A DNA stretch of 64,000 nucleotides, taken from positions 3,038,001 to 3,102,000 of the forward strand of contig OY829383.1 in the NCBI GenBank assembly GCA_963691835.1, written 5' to 3'. The notes below the pieces were generated by a model, which worked only from the letters and a program-made list of their open reading frames with translations, searched no databases and was not told the DNA's origin. Of this stretch, positions 51,530 through 59,694 are shown piece by piece (position 1 is the first letter of the stretch; every line of letters begins with the position of its first letter). The stretch comes from G963691835 sp963691835. GTDB lineage: Bacteria > Pseudomonadota > Alphaproteobacteria > Thalassobaculales > Thalassobaculaceae. The position numbers were made by a program, and so were the translations under genes.

Positions 51530-52465
51530 ATGCCCCCTCGGTCGCTCCGGCCAGATCTCCCAGCGTCTGCAGACGCGTTCCTGGAGATGCTGGTTGTGGA
51601 GCGCGGCGCCTCTCCCCACACGATCGACGCTTATCGGCGGGACTTGGAAGCGGTCGCGGCGGGTCTCCTCTCCGAAAAGCGAGGCCAGAGCCTGGAGCGG
51701 GCCTCTTCCGAGGACCTCCGGGATCATTTTGCGGCCTTGGCGACGGCAGGCGCATCCCCTCGGTCGGCGGCGAGACGGCTGTCGGCCCTTCGGCGCTACT
51801 TCCGGTTCCTCTTCTCCGAGGGCTGGCGGGCAGACGACCCGACCACCACGATTGACGCGCCCAAGCCCGGGCGCCCCCTGCCGAAGATCCTGAGCGAGAG
51901 CGAAGTCGACGACCTTCTTGAGACAAGCCGGATGATCGAGGGCCCCGAGGGAACTCGTCTTGTCTGCTTGCTGGAGATTCTCTACGCCACGGGCCTGCGA
52001 GTGTCGGAGTTGGTCTCCCTTCCGCTGGCAGCGGTCGCCCGCGACCCTCGTTTCCTCCTTGTTCGGGGCAAAGGCGACAAGGAGCGGATTGTTCCGCTGA
52101 CGGAAGCGGCGATCGACGCCATCGAGACCTACAAGGGCGTCCGGGGCGCGTTTCTGCCCCATGTCCGAGCAACATCGCCGTATCTGTTTCCCTCGAGAGG
52201 TAAGGAGGGGCATCTGACCAGAAGACGGGTCGGACAGCTTCTTGATGCCCTCGCGGATCAGGCCGGAATTGAGCGGCGGCGCGTCTCGCCCCATGTCCTC
52301 CGGCACGCCTTCGCGACCCACCTTTTGGATCACGGCGCGGACCTCAGAAGTGTGCAGCAGATGCTCGGCCATGCGGACATCTCAACGACACAAATCTATA
52401 CACACGTACTCGCCGAACGCTTGAAATCGCTCGTGGCAACCGCACATCCGTTAGCGGACGGGTAA
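51530..52465 (+). CDS. xerD: Site-specific tyrosine recombinase XerD
   Basis: 311 residues from ATG 51530. SAM-like N-domain (VVERGASPHTIDAYRRDLEA) and catalytic domain with the tetrad: R in ATGLRVSEL, H-x-x-R in SPHVLRHAFATHLL, H in LGHADISTT and the nucleophile Tyr in QIYTHV. Length and the SPHxLRHxFATHLLxxGADLR stretch fit XerD, which with XerC resolves chromosome dimers at dif. No dif site or integron was seen nearby. Chromosomal location after two small conserved genes supports a housekeeping role. Confidence 0.95.
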   Translation: MPPRSLRPDLPASADAFLEMLVVERGASPHTIDAYRRDLEAVAAGLLSEKRGQSLERASSEDLRDHFAALATAGASPRSAARRLSALRRYFRFLFSEGWRADDPTTTIDAPKPGRPLPKILSESEVDDLLETSRMIEGPEGTRLVCLLEILYATGLRVSELVSLPLAAVARDPRFLLVRGKGDKERIVPLTEAAIDAIETYKGVRGAFLPHVRATSPYLFPSRGKEGHLTRRRVGQLLDALADQAGIERRRVSPHVLRHAFATHLLDHGADLRSVQQMLGHADISTTQIYTHVLAERLKSLVATAHPLADG

Positions 52466-52578
52466 GCAGTCTAGGGTCAAGCTCATGCTTGTTGACCGGG
52501 CTGCGGGTCCTTTGAGGGCATGGCCCCGGAGACTCGAAGTCAGTATACTCGTCGATTATCTGATTCAGGGGGCTCCGA

Positions 52579-53535
52579 ATGCGCATCTTCCTCGACTTCG
52601 AAAAACCGATCGCGGATCTCGAAGGAAAGATTGAAGAATTGCGTCATCTCGCGGGTAGTGGCGACCTCAACATTGGCGAGGAGGTGGGCCGCCTGGAGAG
52701 CAAGGTGGAACGGCAGCTGCGCTCCGCCTATCAGAAGCTCTCGCCCTGGCAGAAGGTCCAGGTTGCGCGGCATCCGGATCGGCCCCGTTTCACGGAGATT
52801 GTCTCGGCCCTCATCGATGGCTTTACGCCGCTCGCCGGTGACCGCAGCTTCGGCGAGGACCTCGCCATTGTTGGCGGCCTCGGCCGGTTCCGCGGCAATT
52901 CCGTTGTCGTCATCGGCACGGAGAAGGGGGTCACGACCGAAGACCGCGTGAAGCGGAACTTTGGCATGGCCCGGCCGGAAGGATATCGAAAGGCCAAGCG
53001 CCTTATGGAGCTGGCGGACCGATTCGCGATCCCAGTGCTGACCTTTGTGGACACGGCGGGCGCCTATCCCGGCGTTGGTGCTGAACAGCGTGGTCAGGCG
53101 GAGGCGATTGCGAAATCCATTGAGACGTCCTTGCGCCTCCGGGTGCCGATCGTCGCCTCAATCGTAGGCGAAGGAGGCTCGGGCGGTGCCGTGGCTTTGG
53201 CGACGGCGGACCGGGTTCTCATGTTCGAGCACTCGATCTACTCGGTGATCTCACCGGAAGGCTGTGCGTCGATCCTCTGGCGGAGTGCCGATCACGCCCA
53301 AGACGCCGCCAACGCGCTTCGGATGACAGCTCAGGATCTGGAGAAACTCGGTGTGATCGATGAGATCGTGCCGGAACCCTTGGGGGCGGCCCATCGGGAC
53401 AAGGATCGGGCGATCCAGGACCTTGGCGACGCGGTGGAGGCGGCGCTTCGCCCGCTCATCGGCCAGGATGGGGGCCGTCTGCGCAATGCCCGGCGTCAGA
53501 AGTTTGTCGCCATGGGCGATAAGGGCCTCGCCTGA
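52579..53535 (+). CDS. accA: Acetyl-CoA carboxylase carboxyltransferase subunit alpha
   Basis: 318 residues. N-terminus FLDFEKPIADLEGKIEELRH, then RNFGMARPEGYRKAKRLMEL, TFVDTAGAYPGVGAEQRGQA and the oxyanion-hole GEGGSGGAVALATADRVLM are all classic AccA. It transfers CO2 from carboxybiotin to acetyl-CoA with AccD, the first step of fatty acid synthesis. A ribosome site (GGGGGCT) precedes ATG 52579. It converges with pyrF six bases away. Confidence 0.97.
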   Translation: MRIFLDFEKPIADLEGKIEELRHLAGSGDLNIGEEVGRLESKVERQLRSAYQKLSPWQKVQVARHPDRPRFTEIVSALIDGFTPLAGDRSFGEDLAIVGGLGRFRGNSVVVIGTEKGVTTEDRVKRNFGMARPEGYRKAKRLMELADRFAIPVLTFVDTAGAYPGVGAEQRGQAEAIAKSIETSLRLRVPIVASIVGEGGSGGAVALATADRVLMFEHSIYSVISPEGCASILWRSADHAQDAANALRMTAQDLEKLGVIDEIVPEPLGAAHRDKDRAIQDLGDAVEAALRPLIGQDGGRLRNARRQKFVAMGDKGLA

Positions 53536-53541
53536 TACGCG

Positions 53542-54450
53542 TCAACGCGCCACGGCATTTCCCAAGTCTTCGATCGCCCGCTGAAGGCCAGCGTCGAACG
53601 CGGCTTCCCAGATCTTGGCATCGTCCGTGTCCGACCCTGACGGATAGAGGACGGACCGGGATGCATTGACGATTCCGCCTTCCAATCCCGCCGGCCCCCG
53701 CACGAAACCGGCCACAGCCTCTGCCGCGCCCGCGCCCTGGGTGCCGTATCCGGGGACGAGGAAGAGGCTGTTCGGCAGACACTCGCGAATGGCTTCAGCT
53801 TCTCCGGGCCAAGTGGCACCAGCCACGATCCCAAGCGATGACCAGCCGGTCGCCGTCCCTTTGAAACGATCAGCCTGATCGGCGAGCGACTGTGCGACAC
53901 GCCGGTAGAGCGGCTGGCCGTCAACGTCCAGGTTCTGATAATCGGCCGAGCCCGGGTTGCTGGTCTTCACAAGGACGAACAGTCCTCGCCCGCCGGGTTC
54001 CAGGCAATCTAGAAACGGCTCAAGCGTATCGCGTCCCAGATAGGGGTTCACCGTCAGCGCGTCACCGGCACCCGGCCCCTCATCGCTCAACCACGCCCTT
54101 GCGTAGCCTTCCGCCGTTGAGCCGATGTCCCCGCGTTTGGCATCAATCAGAACCAACAGCCCGCGCTCTCTCGCGTAGGCGACGATGTCTTCGACCACCT
54201 TCAACCCGCGTGAGCCAAAGGGCTCAAAGAAGCCGATCTGGGGTTTCACGATCGAGACCCGGCCTTCCAGCCGGTCCAATACCGCGCGGAAGAAGCTGTC
54301 CATGCGGGCGACAGGGTCGTTTGGGTGGCCGAAGCAAGCCGGTATCCGGTCAACGAAGGGGTCAAGTCCGACACAAAGCGGATGTTTTAGAGTTCGTGTC
54401 CGCTGAATGAGCCGATCTGCGAACGTGCCGGTGCCATGCTGGTCTGTCAC
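53542..54450 (-). CDS. pyrF: Orotidine-5'-phosphate decarboxylase (type 2)
   Basis: 302 residues from GTG 54450 with AGGGG upstream; the longer frame is not family-like. Active-site text VLIDAKRGDIGSTAEGYARA, with the Lys-x-x-Asp pair, and the TVNPYLGRDTLEPFLD and VKTSNPGS segments identify the long (type 2) OMP decarboxylase. C-terminus has VPGYGTQGAG and ASRSVLYPSG for the phosphate. It makes UMP. It stands alone, converging on accA. Confidence 0.95.
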   Translation of the reverse strand: MTDQHGTGTFADRLIQRTRTLKHPLCVGLDPFVDRIPACFGHPNDPVARMDSFFRAVLDRLEGRVSIVKPQIGFFEPFGSRGLKVVEDIVAYARERGLLVLIDAKRGDIGSTAEGYARAWLSDEGPGAGDALTVNPYLGRDTLEPFLDCLEPGGRGLFVLVKTSNPGSADYQNLDVDGQPLYRRVAQSLADQADRFKGTATGWSSLGIVAGATWPGEAEAIRECLPNSLFLVPGYGTQGAGAAEAVAGFVRGPAGLEGGIVNASRSVLYPSGSDTDDAKIWEAAFDAGLQRAIEDLGNAVAR

Positions 54451-54584
54451 CGCTTTGCCCCTTCGCCCCTGTTTGCATTGCCCCTGACTACGGTGATTCT
54501 GGGTTGCATGTCCAGGCTGGACGGGTCCGGCGCGGACGGTTCTAATGCGGGCTTGTTTTCTCATCGGTGCTAGGGGAGGCGGCG

Positions 54585-55139
54585 ATGTTTGAGGTGGAAC
54601 GTTTCATTGAGGACTGCCGGTCGGCGTTGTCGGAAGATCGCCCGCAGAAGGCGATCCACGAACTCGTCTCGGAAGCGGTCACGGACCCGGCGGCGGTCAT
54701 GCGTGCCGTTGGCGAACCAACGAAGGGTGAGGTGAAGACGCTTTTCCGGAGCTCGGACCTGACGGTTCTGAGCCTTGCTTGGGCGCCGGGCATGGATCTA
54801 ATGCCGCACGACCACGACATGTGGGCGGTGATCGGCATCTATACGGGCCAGGAAGATAACACCTTCTGGCGGCGAGACGGCGACGGTCTCCGGCAGATGG
54901 GCTTGCATCAGCTTGGTGAGAAGGAGGTGGTGTCGCTTGGCGATAGCGCGATCCATTCGGTTCGGAACCCGCTCACCAAAGTGACGGCGGCGCTGCACGT
55001 CTACGGCGGCGACTTCTTCGACGCAGACCGGCATGAGTGGGACCCCGAGACGCTCGAAGAGAAGCCGTATGATGTCGAGAAGAACCTCCGGCTCTTCGAA
55101 GAAGCGAACGCCCGCATGCGGGAGCCGGCCTCGGCGTGA
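54585..55139 (+). CDS. Cupin protein, cysteine-dioxygenase-like
   Basis: 184 residues from ATG 54585, which follows AGGGGAGGCGG; a GTG 18 bp upstream is in frame. The cupin core has the metal site H-x-H-x-x-x-W (MPHDHDMWAVIGIYTGQEDN) and a later His (SAIHSVRNP). Resembles thiol-dioxygenase-fold proteins (predicted metal-dependent enzymes related to cysteine dioxygenase); the substrate is unknown. GTGA overlap with the AGE-family gene indicates shared translation and perhaps a joint pathway. Confidence 0.85.
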   Translation: MFEVERFIEDCRSALSEDRPQKAIHELVSEAVTDPAAVMRAVGEPTKGEVKTLFRSSDLTVLSLAWAPGMDLMPHDHDMWAVIGIYTGQEDNTFWRRDGDGLRQMGLHQLGEKEVVSLGDSAIHSVRNPLTKVTAALHVYGGDFFDADRHEWDPETLEEKPYDVEKNLRLFEEANARMREPASA

Positions 55140-56308
55140 CCCCCAAGACCGACGAGATTGCCCGCGAGCTCGTCGGCCGGTTTACCGGCGGCACACTGCC
55201 TCTCTTCTTTGAGCGAGGGCGGACGGCCTCAGGATTTCTGGTTGAGCGTCTCAATGCGGATGGCGCGCCGGTAGAGTCAGGCTTCCACAGGGTCATGCTT
55301 CTGGGCCGACAACTTCATACTTACTCAATCTGGGGCAGGCGCCTTCAGCACGCGGGCTACTGGGCCATGGCGGGGGATTTGGTCGACCAACTCTCTGGCC
55401 CGTTCCGCGATATGGATGGCGGGGGCTGGTTCGCGCGGATTGACCCGGAGGGTAAGCCCTCTGATACAGACAAGGATCTCTACGCCCACGCGTTCGTTCT
55501 GTTTGGCCTCGGCTCCTGGATCGCAGCCGGGGGGGACATGCAGGCCCCCCATGTCCGCGACCTTCTCGATGAAGGCCATCGGATGATGACCGACGCGTTC
55601 CAGCGGCCGGACGGCAGTTTCTCCGAGTGCCTCGATCGTGGGGGACGTGATCTGGCCGGTGAGCGGGTCGAGCAAAATCCCCATATGCATTTGTTGGAAG
55701 CATGCCTTCTGTTGTTGGAAACCACGGGGGAGGCACGGTGGCGCGCGCTCGCCGAGGACGTTCTGGCTTTGTTTGAAAAGGGGTTCTACCGGCCTGATCC
55801 TCCGGTCTTGTTCGAGCATCTGCGCCGTGATCTGACGCCGGACCCTTTCAAGGGGCGTTCGGTTGAGCCCGGCCACCATGCAGAGTGGGCTTGGCTTCTG
55901 ACCTGTGCCTCTACCCTCTTGGCGCGTGACGACCTCCATCACAGTGCGGAGATCTTATTGGAAGCCGCAATCGTTCGGGGCTGGAACGCGAGCGACGGCG
56001 GGCTGGTAGACGAGATCGATGCAGAGAACAGCGAGATACTTGCGCCCACCCGCCGGCTTTGGCCGACCCTTGAGTTGGCCAAGGCGCTCGCCGGTCGCGA
56101 GAAACCCGTTGAAGGGATCGGACAGAGTCAGGTTCTGTCCCATCTTCTGGACCACCGTCTGTCGGCAGACGGCACCTGGTCCGAAAGACTTGGCGTCGAT
56201 GCCTTGACGATTGCCGACCCGACGATGCCGGCGAGTTCCCTTTACCATCTTTCAATGGCAATGCTCGCAATCACGGCAGACCAAGAGACTGCAACTTTCG
56301 GCATATAA
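55136..56308 (+). CDS. AGE-family (N-acylglucosamine 2-epimerase-like) isomerase
   Basis: 390 residues from GTG 55136. An (alpha/alpha)6-barrel protein: motifs DLYAHAFVLFGLGSW, RDLAGERVEQNPHMHLLEAC and PGHHAEWAWLLTCA carry the conserved His/Glu/Arg of AGE and mannose/aldose isomerases. Homologues isomerise mannose to fructose, epimerise GlcNAc/ManNAc or act on sulfoquinovose. Substrate not determinable. Overlaps the cupin gene by four bases. Confidence 0.9.
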   Translation: MTPKTDEIARELVGRFTGGTLPLFFERGRTASGFLVERLNADGAPVESGFHRVMLLGRQLHTYSIWGRRLQHAGYWAMAGDLVDQLSGPFRDMDGGGWFARIDPEGKPSDTDKDLYAHAFVLFGLGSWIAAGGDMQAPHVRDLLDEGHRMMTDAFQRPDGSFSECLDRGGRDLAGERVEQNPHMHLLEACLLLLETTGEARWRALAEDVLALFEKGFYRPDPPVLFEHLRRDLTPDPFKGRSVEPGHHAEWAWLLTCASTLLARDDLHHSAEILLEAAIVRGWNASDGGLVDEIDAENSEILAPTRRLWPTLELAKALAGREKPVEGIGQSQVLSHLLDHRLSADGTWSERLGVDALTIADPTMPASSLYHLSMAMLAITADQETATFGI

Positions 56309-56504
56309 GAGCGATCACGCATTGCAATCCGGCTGGAGAGTCGAAACAATCCCTTCAGTCTGCTCTGGTCCAAGGAGAGGCCGACCGCCGCTTGCGTGAT
56401 GCCGATTCGCACCCGCGCATCCCTGTTCAAGTGTTGGAATTGGCCTACGTTGCTAGGGGGCTGGCACCGGGCGGCCCAACGACAACGAACGGGGGGAAGT
56501 TGTC

Positions 56505-57917
56505 ATGACGACCGGAACGTCGCGGGATGTTGTCTCGCCTTATGATCGTACGCCGTTCGCAAAAGTTGACACCATTGGCGACGCCGAGGCCGAAGCTCTG
56601 TTGGCTACCGCCGACCGTCTTCACAAGACGGGTGACGGCCGTCTCAGCATCCCCGAGCGATTAAAGGTTCTTGAGCGCGCCGGCGAGATCATGATCGGGC
56701 GCCGGGATGAATTGGCGACCCAGGCGGCCCGGGAGGGCGGCAAGCCGCTGATGGATTCCTTCGTCGAGGTCGATCGTGCGATCGACGGCCTGTCGGTCTG
56801 CGCGGAAGTGCTGCGGACGGAGCAGGGCGAAGTCATCCCGATGCGGATCAACCCGGCTTCCGCCGGTCGCATGGCGGTGACCCAACATGTGCCGATCGGA
56901 CCGGTGATGGCCGTCAGTGCCTTTAACCACCCGCTCAATCTGATTGTCCATCAGGTCACCCCGGCGGTCGCGAACGGCTGTCCCGTGATGGTCAAACCGG
57001 CCAGCCCCACGCCACTGTCCTGTGTCGCATTCATCGATATCCTGCATGAGGCGGGGCTTCCCAAGGCGTGGGCTCAAACCGCGATCACGGCGAACAACGA
57101 CATTGCCACCAAGATGGTTACAGACCCGAGGGTGCGCTTCTTCAGCTTCATTGGCAGCCTTGGTATTGGCTGGTCGCTCAACTCCAAACTGGCGCCGGGC
57201 ACTCGCTCTGCTTTGGAGCATGGCGGGGCGGCCCCGGTGATCGTTGCCGCGGACGCGGACCTGGATGTCGCCATCCCCTCGATCGCCAAGGGTGGCTACT
57301 ACCACGCGGGCCAGGTCTGCGTGTCGGTCCAGCGGGTCTTTGTTCATCGGTCCATCGCGGACGGCTTTGTCGAGAAGCTCGCTGCCGCCGCAAACGCTCA
57401 GGTGATCGGGGATCCAACGGATGCGAAGACGGAGATCGGCCCGCTGATCAGTCCCAAGGAGGCGGACCGGGTCGGAGAGTGGGTGGAGGAAGCCACGTTT
57501 GGCGGTGGTGCATTGATCACCGGCGGAGAGCGATTGAGCGAGACGACCTACGCCGCGACGCTGATCGTCGATCCTCCTGCCGACTGCAGGCTCTCCCGCC
57601 AGGAGATCTTCGGGCCGGTGATCGCGGTCTATCGGTTCGACGACATCTCCGAGGCGATCGGACGGGCCAACGACATCGACTTCGCCTTTCAGGCGGCCGT
57701 GTTCAGCCAGTCCATCGACACGGCCATGGAAGCGTACGCGGGGCTGGCCGCCAGTGCCGTCATGGTGAATGACCACACGGCTTTCCGAACGGATTGGATG
57801 CCGTTCGCGGGACTGGGGCCATCGGGCCTTGGCGTCGGCGGCATGCCTCACACCATGTCGGATATGCGCATTGAAAAAATGCTGGTGATCAAATCACCGG
57901 CGCTTACCGGTCTCTGA
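56505..57917 (+). CDS. NAD(P)-dependent aldehyde dehydrogenase
   Basis: 470 residues. Catalytic C272 in YYHAGQVCVSVQR and general base E238 in ALEHGGAAPVIV. The oxyanion Asn is in FNHPLNLIVHQ and cofactor contacts in VKPASPTPLSC. The later EIFGPVIAVYRFDD and DHTAFRTDWMPFAG close the fold. CoA-independent aldehyde oxidation is expected. It sits 29 bp before a TPP enzyme; the pair probably works in series, the TPP enzyme producing or consuming an aldehyde. ATG follows CGGGGGGAAG. Confidence 0.93.
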   Translation: MTTGTSRDVVSPYDRTPFAKVDTIGDAEAEALLATADRLHKTGDGRLSIPERLKVLERAGEIMIGRRDELATQAAREGGKPLMDSFVEVDRAIDGLSVCAEVLRTEQGEVIPMRINPASAGRMAVTQHVPIGPVMAVSAFNHPLNLIVHQVTPAVANGCPVMVKPASPTPLSCVAFIDILHEAGLPKAWAQTAITANNDIATKMVTDPRVRFFSFIGSLGIGWSLNSKLAPGTRSALEHGGAAPVIVAADADLDVAIPSIAKGGYYHAGQVCVSVQRVFVHRSIADGFVEKLAAAANAQVIGDPTDAKTEIGPLISPKEADRVGEWVEEATFGGGALITGGERLSETTYAATLIVDPPADCRLSRQEIFGPVIAVYRFDDISEAIGRANDIDFAFQAAVFSQSIDTAMEAYAGLAASAVMVNDHTAFRTDWMPFAGLGPSGLGVGGMPHTMSDMRIEKMLVIKSPALTGL

Positions 57918-57946
57918 GACCGATCATCGAGCTGGAGGGGAATTCG

Positions 57947-59611
57947 ATGAAGGCTTCTGATCTCTTCGTACGGTGCCTGGAACAAGAGGGCGTCGAGCGG
58001 ATCTTTGGCGTGCCGGGGGAGGAGAACGCGGACCTGATGATCTCGCTGATCGACAGCAAGATCGAGTTCGTGCTCTGCCGCCATGAGCAATCGGCGGCCT
58101 TCATGGCGGACGCCTATGGGCGCCTGACGGGCAAAGCGGGCGTCTGTCTCGCCACGCTTGGGCCGGGTGCGACCAACCTCGTGACCGGTCTGGCCGACGC
58201 CAACATGGACCGGGCGCCGACAGTTGCCATCATCGGGCAGGGCAGCACGCGGCGGCTTCACAAGGAGAGCCACCAGAACATGGACGCTCTCGCCATGATG
58301 GACCCCATTTCAAAATGGACCCAGTCCGTGATTGTCCCGGAGAACATCCCCGAGATTATCCGCAAGGCCTTCAAGGTCGCGGAATCCGAGAAGCCCGGCG
58401 TCACTGTGATCGAGCTTCCGGAGAACATCGCCAAACGCGAATTGCCGGACGAGTATCAGCCGATGTCCGTCAACGTCACACGCCGTCCGGCCGCGGATCA
58501 CAAGGCCATCTCGGCTGCTGTCGACCTCATCGCCGCGGCCAAGAACCCGATCATCCTCGCCGGGAATGGGGCTGTTCGGAAGCGCGCGTCCCAGCAGCTC
58601 CGCCGGTTCGCGAAGAAGACCGGCATCGGCGTTGTGAACACCTTCATGGGCAAGGGGGCGGTCGCCCGCTCTGACGAGCACTGCCTGTTCACTATGGGCC
58701 TTCAGGGCGGTGACTACGTGAACCTCGCCGTGGACCAGTCGGATCTGGTGATTGCCGTCGGCTACGATCTTGTCGAGTACGCACCCGGCCTTTGGAACAA
58801 GACCCGCGGCAAGAAGCTGATCTCCATCGACTTCGAGCCCGCTGAGATCGATCAGGATTTCCCGGTCGATGTGGACATCGTTTCCGATCTTGCGGATGCG
58901 ATGTGGCAACTGAACGAGGAGATGAATGCCCGCTTCGACGGCAAGCTCCCTCTGTTCGACATCAAGGACCGGGCGAAGTTGCGCGAAACCATGAAAGAGG
59001 ATCTCTGGATGGAGGAGGCGGATACCTCCTTCCCGGTGAAGCCTCAACGAATCCTGAACGACGTCGAGAAGTTCCTGAACCCAGAGGACATCGTTCTGAG
59101 CGACGTTGGCGCCCATAAGATGTGGATTGCCCGCTACCTTCAAATGGAGGACCCGAACACCTGCCTCATCTCCAACGGCTTCTGCTCCATGGGTGTCGCC
59201 CTTCCAGGCGCAATCGGGGCCAAGTACGCCAACCCCAAGGCGCGGGTTCTCGCGATCTGCGGCGATGCGGGCTTCATGATGAATGTGCAGGAACTGGAAA
59301 CGGCGGTCCGGTTGAAGCTCAACATCGTGGTGATGGTCTGGGTCGACGGGGAGTACGGTCTCATTAAGTGGAAGCAGCAGAATGGCTTCGATGGTCGCCA
59401 TTCCGATCTTGCCTTCCAGAACCCGGATTTCCCGATGCTGGCGAAATCCTTCGGCATGTGGGGCAAGGACGTGTTGAGCACCGACGACATCATGCCGACG
59501 CTGGAGGAGGCTTTCTCCCAAGAAGGGCCGGCGTTAGTCACGGTTCCGGTGGACTATGCGGAAAACCGGAAGCTGACAGCCCGTCTCGGCAACATCGTGA
59601 TGCCGATCTGA
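57947..59611 (+). CDS. Acetolactate synthase large-subunit-like TPP enzyme
   Basis: 554 residues; GGAGGGG precedes ATG 57947. The catalytic Glu is in CRHEQSAAFMADAYGRLTGK, the TPP-Mg motif in CGDAGFMMNVQELETAVRLK, and the central binding domain follows FMGKGAVARSDEH. No regulatory small subunit (ilvN) follows, which points to a catabolic or specialised enzyme (AlsS-like, or an acyl-decarboxylating relative) rather than branched-chain synthesis. Cotranscribed with the upstream aldehyde dehydrogenase. A strong hairpin ends the unit. Confidence 0.92.
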   Translation: MKASDLFVRCLEQEGVERIFGVPGEENADLMISLIDSKIEFVLCRHEQSAAFMADAYGRLTGKAGVCLATLGPGATNLVTGLADANMDRAPTVAIIGQGSTRRLHKESHQNMDALAMMDPISKWTQSVIVPENIPEIIRKAFKVAESEKPGVTVIELPENIAKRELPDEYQPMSVNVTRRPAADHKAISAAVDLIAAAKNPIILAGNGAVRKRASQQLRRFAKKTGIGVVNTFMGKGAVARSDEHCLFTMGLQGGDYVNLAVDQSDLVIAVGYDLVEYAPGLWNKTRGKKLISIDFEPAEIDQDFPVDVDIVSDLADAMWQLNEEMNARFDGKLPLFDIKDRAKLRETMKEDLWMEEADTSFPVKPQRILNDVEKFLNPEDIVLSDVGAHKMWIARYLQMEDPNTCLISNGFCSMGVALPGAIGAKYANPKARVLAICGDAGFMMNVQELETAVRLKLNIVVMVWVDGEYGLIKWKQQNGFDGRHSDLAFQNPDFPMLAKSFGMWGKDVLSTDDIMPTLEEAFSQEGPALVTVPVDYAENRKLTARLGNIVMPI

Positions 59612-59636
59612 ACTGATATCTTCCAGACTGGAATCA

Positions 59637-59662
59637 GAAAGGGCGCCAGACGGCGCCCTTTC
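59637..59662. terminator. Strong bidirectional-type terminator hairpin
   Basis: GAAAGGGCGCC (59637-59647) and GGCGCCCTTTC (59652-59662) form a perfect 11-bp stem with a 4-nt loop, followed by CTTTGG and preceded by AATCAGAAA. It lies between the convergent TPP-enzyme and PhoX genes, so it can serve both. The A and T flanks on opposite sides support termination in both directions. Confidence 0.8.
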
Positions 59663-59694
59663 CTTTGGTTCTGCTGTTTCCAGTACGAGCTGGA

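Noticed and set aside
51530..52465. Integron or phage integrase interpretation of the tyrosine recombinase
   Set aside because: Motifs and length fit XerD and the flanks are housekeeping genes without att repeats, cargo or tRNA.
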